DNA of 64,000 nt from Archilochus colubris (Eukaryota; Chordata; Aves; Apodiformes; Trochilidae). Position 1 is the first letter of the stretch, and every line of letters begins with the position of its first letter. The translations under genes and the position numbers were made by a program. The notes beneath the pieces are model-generated. The model had not been told where the DNA came from and did not search any database. It saw only the letters and a list, made by a program, of their open reading frames with translations. The stretch lies in NCBI GenBank assembly GCA_023079485.1, contig CM041098.1, positions 434,001-498,000 of the forward strand. Direction: 5' to 3'. Below are positions 55,146-64,000 of this stretch, one piece after another.

Positions 55146-58100
55146 CCATTTTGACCTGTCTTAACATGCACAAAACTTAACTCATACATATGGGTTAGCC
55201 CATACTAGGGCTAAAATGTGGCTTCTAGTTTTGGGGTTTTTTTCAAAGCTACTAATTTTCTCCAAGTTTAGAAAGATTTGATTTGGCAAAGCTTATACAT
55301 CTCCCCCCTTACTTTAAACAACAAAAACACATTTTTAGTATTTTCAGATGTTGAGATCTTTTATGCAAGCTAAAGACACTAACTTGAGTAGAAAGAACAA
55401 GACATCAGCCAAAGTCCAGCCTTTTGAAGATAATACAGCTATGTGACAATGTCTGGCACTTGGCTGTGGAAAAGTCAGGATTGGTTGGGGTCCTATATCC
55501 TGCCTCATTTTTCACAGAGATGTGTTATATACATTTGGCTCTGAAGAAATTCTAATTAATCTTCGAGGCTCACCAGTATTACTTCTTAATCCTCTCTGTA
55601 TACAAAATTTCATAATAATTTTATCTAAAAATCATACACTCTGTTAATAACAAAGCATACAGCTGAAGTGTTAACATGCAAAATCAGTTGGGGTACAACC
55701 CATCGAGCCCCTATAGCACTGTGATAGCATGGACATGCATGCGCTACTTCAAACCCCAGAAAACAGAAAGACAAAAGAGGATCCAAGTCAGCTCTTTTAC
55801 AGTGAACTATTAGGAAAAAAGCTGTAGAAGGTAATGAAAAAAACTACAGCTACTGAAGCCTTCTATGCACCAACAGGAATGTATATTGCTCTTAAACTGT
55901 TAGCCTGCTACAGGCAAGAAGGGCAGAATATCATTATTCACAACTGGCACCTTGACATTTTAGCAGATCATTGCCATGGCTTGTTAAACAGTAATTCAAC
56001 ATATGCCTGTATCTGCCCTGCAAAAGTCTATCATTCAGCATCACCTCCCAGGACTTTTCAGAAAGCAGCACTTCATAGCCAAAGGAAAGGTGATAACCTG
56101 GGATGCCAGGGAGAAGCTGAGAAGTCTGAGAGGAAACCTGATGAGGTTCTTTCAGCACCTCAGACATAGAAGTCCCATTGACACATGGGCTTTACTGACT
56201 TGACCCTTCCAGCACTTCAGCACAAGGGCACTGCTGAGTTGTTTGATGCTCAACAACAGTGCAACAGGAGAAGGCAGGAAGCTAGATGCCCTGATTACAT
56301 CTACTGATACTGTCTTGTACCCATGAGACTGTTTATAGTCAGATACCTCACCACTAATCTTCACGGTTTGAAATAAAACTACAGCAAATTATTGGTCATG
56401 AAGGAATGACCAGCACCACAATCACAAGATTTCTGGACTTGGGACTCAGCAGAACAATTTATGCTAAAAACACAATTTTGCTATAAGGAAATGATTACCC
56501 TTCCTGTGTATCTGCAAAGCTGAATAAATGTATGATAAAAAGAAGGAAGTGACTTCTCTGTCTTCCACATCACTTCATTTCTCTGCTCTGTACATTAATC
56601 CCCCACAAAACAAAAAAATTAAAAAATAATAAACCAGTGAGATCCAAATCACTGGAGATACACCATCATGGTCTTTTTGGCAGCAGTGACTAACAGCTTT
56701 ACAGACATTTTATTTTGAAATTACTTAGGCTGTTACAGAGGACACTGATATGCAAAATTCTGCTCACTTAGTTAATAATGATGGATTTGCTTCAATATCC
56801 CAAGAAGAGAAAATATATTGAGCTAAAATAACATTCACCTAAGGTCATGCCGTTTGAATTTACCATGGGGCAGGGAGTGGAACAATATAATTCCACTTGA
56901 ACTTTGAGTAGAAGACCTTGATATGTGGTATTCTGCCAGAAATAGAAATTACTTCTGTTTTTTTTTCAAGTCTAAGAAATATTTGATGATTATTTTTGCA
57001 TCTACTTCAATAGATCAAACCAGCACCTTATTCCAAAATCAAAGCAATACAAGTGATTTTTATTTCTTGTTTGAAAGAAATGAACTGGAAAAAAGCCAAG
57101 TTTTTTTTTAAATCCAAGCATCATACTTTCTTCATTAACATTTTGCAATGTTGGACAATACTTAATAAAATTGCTTTAATATAACCTAGAATGTTGCAAT
57201 TTGGCCTTTATAAGTCTTGCCAAACTTTCCAGACTTCATTTTCCAAAGCCCACTGACTCATAGCAGAAAAAAAAAAAAACAACCAAAACTTAGTTTTGTC
57301 CATAAATGATTTAAGTTAAAATACCAAAAAGCTGCAAGTTTTCAAGCCTCCCTTTCATGTTTTACTGCTACTACTCCATACATACTACATATTTTCATTT
57401 AGAAAACATTTTAATGACAAGCTATCCTAAAAGACAAGCAGAGATGCAGTACATTTAATAGGCCAAGTTCAGATTTGTAAAGGAAAAACAAAAATAAAGA
57501 AAAATGCTTTCAAATCACATACTTAGATACTATTAAAGGCATCCCATTTCCTCACTTCTGGTTTCACACATTATTTTCATTTGCTGACAGAGAAGGCAGC
57601 ACAGAGAAACAGATCATTAGGATGACACTGGTGTATCATTTCCAGCTACTCAGAGCTAGCTGATTCTCCCACAGTTGTTTCAAAACTTATTTTGAAGCTT
57701 TACTAAAACTATCTTTATCTAAATAGAGATATAAGATTTATTTATCCACATATATAAAAAAGCAATGTTAAAACTAAAACAATGGTTAGGATACTGACTC
57801 ACAATGACTTAAAGGTCACAAATTGTTTTCTACAGTGTTGGGCTACACTTAATTTTGGAAGAGTGAGCTGCTTGTTTTTATTTACAGCTGAGAAATGTGA
57901 AATAAATCAGCTATAGCAAAACTCTTGTCCTGAAAATACTTTCTAATAGATTATGGGTAAAGATGTCTTATGATCATAATTTAAAACTCATCTCCCTTGC
58001 TACCATAAATGGAGCTTTGTAATTCAAGACAAAAAATCCCAAGTGAAATAATTTTTAAATTTCTATGTGCTAGCAAACTACATGAAATTCAAATCTATTC

Positions 58101-59145
58101 CTGAGATCATCTGAAACAGTTTTAGTACAGCATATGCTCAGTACTACAGACTTCTTACACAATTGCTAGGAGAAACTTCACTCTTGAAAGCTGCTTTAGA
58201 AATTACTAACTGGAAAATAGAAGAGTCCTACAACAAGTTCCTTGAGGATAACAGTGAAAATCAATCATGAAAAACCCTACTTCTCCATTTAACAGGCATT
58301 CCAAATCAGCAGGTGATTTTTGTTCTGGTCACTTACCTCAAACAAAAACTAATTCCCAGAACTACTTCCGTATTAGAGATCTTATTCTGCTCCCATCATA
58401 AGCACTCAAAGTTTACCCATCTTCATCATATTCACCCAACTAAGAGTAACAATTATTACAGCATTACTTTTGTACTTATTGATAATTAAGTTTATGCCCT
58501 TGTAGGACCAATAGTTTTCTATAAACAGGATGATTATTATTAATGGACCTCTTATATTCACCTTTAAGAACAAAAAATACATTTAATTACTATCATAAGC
58601 AGAGGAAATCACCAGTCCACTAATATCTCCACTAATACTGAGTCTAGCATGATGCCCTGCATCCACTAGTATCAGCAGCACTATTGAAACTTCCAAGGAA
58701 ATGAAGCTAATCAGAAAAATTAAGTCTAAAGGCAGCTTTAGAAATACTCAAAGCAGTTCTCAAAGGAGAAAAATGAAACTTCTATTAGCATAGATTTTAT
58801 ATATGCAGATACAAATATAATTAAAGTATAGGATGATACAAAAATTACAAACACATCTTTCTTTACCTGTATATCAATTTTAAGAATTGCCCAAATAAGT
58901 TCTTTGGTAATGTTAAGTTTCTGGTGTCACCAACTGTTCTACTTTCCTGGCAAGCAATTGTACATTTTGTTTCAAGTATTCACTATCATGCAATATAAAT
59001 TCAGTTGTGTTTAAAAAGATACTTGAACTAAAAGCATGTTCCCACCTCTTCAAGTTAGTTTATAATAATGAAATATTCTGAATGACCAATAAAACTCGGG
59101 TGGAAAAGCTATAGGTTTTCTATAGGTATATAAAGACATACTTAC

Positions 59146-59217
59146 AGCCGTTCAAGCTGTTTTAGATCCTGAAATGCTCCACGTTCTATCACACTAATCT
59201 GATTTTCTTCCAAGTGT
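59146..59217 (-). CDS. SLIT3: SLIT3 exon 3: second LRR of domain D1
   Basis: Seen: a 72-bp minus-strand exon with acceptor ...ccaattacag and donor gtaagtatg. After one base completing the leucine codon from exon 2 it encodes [20 protein letters not shown] followed by LER, then the first two bases (CT) of a leucine codon. Family comparison from memory: human SLIT3 has [28 protein letters not shown]2 has [23 protein letters not shown], and SLIT1 has [23 protein letters not shown]. The HLE start and the [13 protein letters not shown] core therefore select SLIT3. The conserved N of the LRR and the GAFQDL segment are both present, so nothing suggests decay. It lies 2.2 kb downstream of exon 2 and 18 kb upstream of exon 4. 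Spliced to exon 4, the split codon becomes CTG (Leu). The open frame extends a little upstream into intron 2, but the acceptor marks the real boundary. Confidence 0.97.
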
Positions 59218-61449
59218 CTGTAATTGGAGAAACACAAGTTACTTCCAAGGCAGCAGAACAAAAGAGCTTTCCCACTTTTCTTCACACATGTTATGAAGCT
59301 GCTTTTCACCCAACAAGGAACATTTACATTTAGATACTGTTTTGAAGGCCTGGACAGAACAGCTCTGTTTCTCTTGGTCACTAGCAGGAAACAATTAATA
59401 AACTGACTTCTGATTGCCAGATTTGATAAATGCTTTTATTCCTAAACTTCTGTAACCACAACCCTTATGCTCAGGAAGGTGTCGGTGCAGAGATTCATTG
59501 TCATGCTCTTAGTATTTTACTCTTTGTTTATGTGAGGAATTGCAATGACCGCCTGCTACAGCCCACAGCAGAAACCAACTCAGAGTCCAGCCTTTGTTCT
59601 ACAAAGAACTGGGGCTTTCCCCCACGTAAACCATTTGTAAGTAATGCAAATCCCCTCAGAAATACAGCCATGACAGCTGTGTGTAACAGCTGTGTTAAGT
59701 CCTGCTCCACAACAGGGTTCAAAAACATGAAGGAAAAATCCCAGGTTTCAACCACGGCTGCCCCTGCTCTTCCTGACTCCCTGAGACTGACACAGCATAA
59801 GTGATAAGCAATGGAGACTTCTCTTTGATTTACTCTGTGCAGGACACGATTCTTCATCTTCACAGCAGAAAGGCTCTGTATAGGTAAAAGAGAAGCCAAG
59901 AAATAGAGATGCCAATAGTCCCATTTAAGCCAACCTTTTTCCTCTCTTAGTGCTACTTTCCAGCACACATCCATTTTCTGCCTTCATAATTCCACTCAGA
60001 TGCATCCACTAAATCTCTGGGCTCTCTGAAAATTTTATATGGCTTCAGCCAAAAAACAGAAAGGAAAAACGTAATAAACAGTAAGTCTGGGCTCAGCCAA
60101 AACTAGTGAAAAAGCACTGTCCTTGCCTGTTCAACAGCCACTTCTCCACACTCAGTCCTATGAGGATGCTCAGAGCTGTTCAACTGTCCAGCAGTTTATA
60201 GAGCAAGAGAATTTCACAGCTAAGTGAGGAAAAGGAAAAAAAGATGAAGGACAAAGGGATAACAGAAAAAGATGCACAAGGGTAAATTGTGCATTGATGT
60301 TGTCAGTAAGGTTTTTTCTCTTGTAGTGGTCTACCAGTTTCTGGATCTTATTGTCCTTATTCTGTTGTCTGAAGAGAGGACAAGGCTACCTTCCTAGGAA
60401 CTCTGATACAGTTCAAGTTTCTGTTCTTCTCGCTGTACCCCCACAACACATGAAGAAAATAAAGAAGAAATAGGGTGTCACTAACGTAGAGCAGTCAGAA
60501 TCAGAAAAAAGACCATTTAAAAAAATCAAGAAAAAGTAAGAAAATCTGAATGACTTGTAGGGAGCAAAAGTGCACAAAAACTCAAACCAAACAGCTGCAG
60601 AAAGTACAAGAATAAAAACCAGCATATACCAAATAGGACAGGATGAGAGGGAAATAGGCAACAGTGAAACTTTTTCTGTTGAAAAGGTATGAGAACAGAA
60701 ACAGTGCACAGAAAGCACACAATGAGATGGCATCTTTCTAATGGCCTTCATCCACTGGAAGACAATACTAATATAAATATTGTGGTTTTATTAGGTGTAT
60801 CCTGGTTTTATTCCTAATTACTTCTGCAGCAAATACCACACTACTCAAAGGCTGAACAGATGTTACATAAACGTGTTAGGAAGATGTAACAAAAAATTTA
60901 CATAAAGATGGCAGTTGCATATTTTGCTTTTTGTTAATGGCATTGAGCAGCAGCATTAGGCAATGCCTGACACTATAAAAACCCAACCAAGCCAAAACAA
61001 CTGCTGACATTACTGGTAGTATAGTACATGTATTTTAACACACTTTCCAAATGGTATTGACAGTTGGGATGGGAGCCAAGGATAACTAAACAACTCCACT
61101 GCTAGAGATAAGAGAAACAGCACAGAAACTGAAAACACAGAAAACCCTAAAGTCCTATTTGGCAGTGTTTCATTGTAATTGATTTATATCTAAGTGACTG
61201 CAAAGTGGACCAAAATTCTTCTTACCACAATATTAAAGCTGATGAGAAACAAAAACAATTAAATAGCTCTAAAAATATATTCTAACATTAGCATAGAACA
61301 GAAATTATTTTTTACCAACATAAACTGTTCCAGTTGCCTAGTTTTTAAATACTCTTTTAAGAGCATTTTTAACTGAATAATGTGCAGGAATGTTTGAAAT
61401 TGCACCCCGGAAGAGTCTTGTAAAGAAAGACAAGTTGTGTTCAACTCAC
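59218..61449 (-). other. SLIT3: SLIT3 intron 2 (2.2 kb)
   Basis: This is the short complete intron between exons 2 and 3, with GT-AG ends (gtgagt donor, ccaattacag acceptor). A 148-codon open frame at 59528-59974 on the minus strand overlaps a 124-codon frame on the plus strand at 59430-59804. Neither resembles a known domain, and the paired openness on both strands points to local composition. Nothing else was recognised. Confidence 0.9.
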
Positions 61450-61521
61450 AAGACACGGAGATTCTTCAGTCCTGTGAAGTCCGTCTTCATGATTCTTGTG
61501 ATGTTATTTTTTTCCAGATCA
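61450..61521 (-). CDS. SLIT3: SLIT3 exon 2: first LRR of domain D1
   Basis: Seen: on the minus strand a 72-bp exon lies between a strong acceptor (pyrimidine-rich tract ending ttctgcag) and the donor gtgagt. It begins with the third base of a leucine codon, then reads DLEKNNITRIMKTDF, then TGLKNLRVL, with the last L split by the intron. This fits the Slit repeat pattern LDLxxNNITRIxxxDFxGLxxLRVL and is closest to SLIT3 (human, from memory: [22 protein letters not shown]). Known: Slit proteins are secreted ligands of Robo receptors. They have four LRR domains followed by EGF repeats, a laminin-G domain and a C-terminal cystine knot. D1 is N-terminal to the Robo-binding D2. Inferred: the exon covers roughly residues 67-90 of the protein. 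Joined to exon 3, the split codon becomes TTA (Leu), so the frame is intact. The exon is too short for ordinary ORF searches. SLIT1 or SLIT2 is unlikely given the next two exons. Confidence 0.96.
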
Positions 61522-64000
61522 CTGCAGAAGAGAAAGAAATCCACATTTAGACACTTTAACTCAGATCCATAGTCTTAGCAAAAAGTATCTGCATCACTGG
61601 AACATCTATCAGCTGCTCCAATTGTACAAACTGCTTTCCCTTGTACAAAATAATGTTCCATTAAAACCTCATAAAGCAATTCATCAATGCTGATATATTT
61701 TGCCTCTTCCTCTAAATACAATGCTTTTCTTCCATTTTTATTTCTAGTATGGATACCTAATATATGTTGCTTTCTCCCTCACTCAAGATTACAATCTTTT
61801 AGAAGGCTAAATACATTCAAAATGCCATTGGTGTGATGCAGATGAAACATTACTTGGTCCCAAAAGGAAGATTCTGGGGATATTCTAAACCCAAATGAGT
61901 CCAGCCTGCCACAGAAGCTTAGGGAATATAGAAGCTGAGAAGGTAACAACTAACAAGTTACTCTAGTGACTCCTAAGTGTGGTCCTACTCACATGATTGG
62001 AATATTCTCAAAGATATAGAACAGGTTATGCTTTGTTGGGGTTTTTTTCCCCTTTTTTTTTGTTTTTTGTTTTTTAAGCCGATATCATCATTGAGCATCC
62101 TCCTTATCCCAGCTTTTTGGAAATGCTGTTATTCAGAGGATATTGTAAATCCCACGACCCGTTTCCCTTTGCCAAGTCCTACCTTCTGTCTTTAAACTGC
62201 CAACTTCCTAACACCTCTGCTATGCACCAACACATTTTCCTCCTGGGGTCACACACCAAAGTATCACTTCATGCACTCTGTAAGTAACTGGCATCTTTTC
62301 TCTAACAGGGAAAATCCACTGTAACCAGAACTTGAGCTGTCAACTTCTCTGCAGCTTTTCTTTAGATTGAGCATACGAAGGAAGTAGGAAGTTTGATGTC
62401 TTCACTTTTATCTTAATAGAATTCATATCAATATAAAACAGTCTGGCTTGAGACAGATTCTATTTAATTCCAAGCTGAGTCACATTAAAAATTAATGAGA
62501 TCATTAACTAGTTCTTCTCACAAGACTGATTCTCTCAAAACTTCAGGATAGCTCTTGGTGCCTTACGAGTGACAACAAACTGATTGTTACCCAACAGAAT
62601 GAATCTTTCTGTCATTTCATTTTAAAAGAGTATTCCAAATACCTGCTGGTGCTACATGCCCTGTGTTGCTGTTTGCCTTCCCCCAGACTTGCCTTTGCAA
62701 GAGCATGTGCCCCTCTTTGGCATCTGAGCTCTTGTTTTTCCTGTGCCAATTGGTCTAACAGACTGAGTGCAAAGCGACAGGGAAAAGACAAGCAGCAGAT
62801 GAGTCTTTCCTCATCCTCAGCCATGCTGGTTTGAAGAGAAATATAAGCAACATGCAGCAAAAGTAACAACTACCAAAAACAGATGCACTCTCCGTCATGT
62901 TACCACAGATTTGCTCTGTGTGTTAGTTTCCCAGATACAAGAAGCATTTATGGAAAATACATTTTCTAATACTGGAACTATCATTTTTCTTGCAAGTCAC
63001 ATTTTATGTCAACCACAAGTTGGTAAATATTAAAAACACAAATCTGAGAAAACAGTTTTCATGATCAAAAAAGCATTCTTTATCTAAATAGGATGAGATG
63101 GCAAATATAACATTTTGACAAATTTTGTTGTCTTCTGCCATCTAATAAAAACAAAGAACCAGCTCTGAGGCTAGACACTTGTTTTCTAAAAGATAAGATC
63201 ACGAGTTCAAAGCAAGAAGTATAGGCTTTTCCTATGCAATCAAGTTTTACTGTAATTTCTGCATTAACACGCACCAGGATGCACCTCTTTTGTATTTGGA
63301 AGGTTCAAATTCTCTCTTATCTCTATTAAAATTTAACAGAAAGGAAGACTACAGTATTATTTTAAAGTTCATTTTGCAATCCTCTGACACCAGCACAAGC
63401 CATGACTTTAAATAATTTCTGAAAATCAGATGGGTGCTTCTAATTGCTGTTTCAAGTTGATTATTTCTCTATGTACAAGGAATTCAAGGAAGGGGTATAA
63501 GTCAGAACTTCAAGGAATGCCTCAGTCATTTGAATCCTGAAAAATGTCTCAGCTGGTTTATAGATGCCTAGCAAGCAATACTGCAAACAAAATGCAAAGT
63601 GTTGATCAGCTTAATCATTTGTAATCATTCACATTATCATCCTACAGCGGGAAGAACAAGCTCTCCTGGCTGGCAAAACTTACAGTAATTTTCTACCAAA
63701 TATGCAATCCCATACACGTCTCTCCACATGGAGATCTTCTTTCACTAAGTAGCCCAGAACTAAAACTAAGAAATAGGAGAGTGTTGAAGCATTAATTATT
63801 ACTTCCTTCAAATCAAGATTTTTTTTTTTCTGCCAAGATGAATTGATACCCTTCTAAGGCATTAAATGAAAAGCAATTGTCATGGTAACAAATTTCATTT
63901 CTCCAGTGTGAACCATATTGTCAAATAAAGACATTTACATATTTTGAAGTTTAAGCTTGTTAAACCATACAGTTTCAATATTCAGAAAAGAAACAGGACG
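61522..64000 (-). other. SLIT3: SLIT3 intron 1, 3' end
   Basis: This is the sequence upstream of exon 2 to the window edge. No GC-rich first exon, signal peptide or cysteine-rich LRR N-cap (CPxxCxC pattern) is visible on the minus strand, so exon 1 and the promoter lie outside the window. The content is AT-rich and unremarkable, apart from a T/G/C homopolymer tract at 62041-62076. Confidence 0.8.
62041..62076. repeat. T/C/G homopolymer tract in intron 1
   Basis: Successive T7, C4, T9, then G-separated T runs. It is low-complexity sequence with no gene content. Confidence 0.85.

Larger units (their letters stand above)
41140..59145 (-). other. SLIT3: SLIT3 intron 3 (18.0 kb)
   Basis: This is the complete intron between exons 3 and 4, with GT-AG ends on the minus strand (donor gtaagtatg at its right end, acceptor acccatttag at its left end). 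It holds one degraded CR1 fragment near 42.3 kb, a cluster of short tandem duplications at 42.1-43.1 kb, A/T and pyrimidine tracts, and no coding exon that I can support. The longest chance frames, at 54068-54472 and 55834-56169 on the plus strand, have no domain or compositional sign of coding. Confidence 0.9.

Noticed and set aside
55834..56203. Overlapping plus-strand frames of 111 and 66 codons, with a phrase like RGNLMRFFQH that recalled a LINE
   Set aside because: The DNA words (gagaggaaacctgatgaggt) hint at CR1 but the flanks do not continue the match, so I could not support an element.
59528..59974. 148-codon minus-strand open frame in intron 2, on the same strand as SLIT3
   Set aside because: No domain is recognisable, a 124-codon frame is open on the opposite strand over the same bases, and it is not needed to join exons 2 and 3, which already splice in frame.
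62612..62869. Minus-strand frame in intron 1 with a leucine-rich start, considered as SLIT3 exon 1 signal peptide
   Set aside because: It lacks the cysteine-rich LRR N-cap that must precede exon 2, is not GC-rich, and has no donor in the right phase that I can see.

Overview
The window is part of a vertebrate gene, almost certainly from a bird. It is AT-rich, has no bacterial-style gene packing, and contains three short exons with canonical splice sites on the minus strand, separated by long introns. The exons read as consecutive leucine-rich repeats (LRRs) of a Slit protein. Residues such as [20 protein letters not shown] and [14 protein letters not shown] fit SLIT3 better than SLIT1 or SLIT2. 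A bird is favoured because the one recognisable transposon is a degraded CR1 3' end of the avian type. There is no SINE or L1 load, and exon 4 has QNTQKL where I recall human SLIT3 having QSTPKL. The species cannot be fixed from sequence alone.

Layout, in transcription order from right to left: 61522-64000 is the 3' end of intron 1. Exon 2 is 61450-61521, intron 2 is 59218-61449, exon 3 is 59146-59217, intron 3 is 41140-59145 (18 kb), exon 4 is 41068-41139, and 1-41067 is the 5' part of intron 4. Exon numbers assume that exon 1 carries the signal peptide and LRR N-cap. Each exon is exactly 72 bp (24 codons) and each splits a leucine codon after its second base, so each encodes one LRR and the frame is kept. 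I found neither the next repeat exon (expected to begin DLSENQIQ) nor the first exon. Intron 4 is therefore longer than 41 kb.

The rest is intronic. I saw no second protein-coding gene, tRNA, rRNA, snRNA or CRISPR array, and no mir-218 sequence (the microRNA hosted further downstream in SLIT3 of other vertebrates). Most open frames here are chance. Features worth noting in the introns are a CpG-dense patch near 38.8-38.96 kb, a perfect 18-bp palindrome with two RUNX-type sites around an E-box (35822), an inverted pair of TAATCC homeodomain-type sites (30732), a cluster of four short tandem duplications next to the CR1 remnant (42.1-43.1 kb), and several simple repeats and homopolymer tracts.

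The three exons act together as one stretch of the first LRR domain (D1) of a secreted guidance ligand. No novel multi-gene system is evident, and none is claimed.
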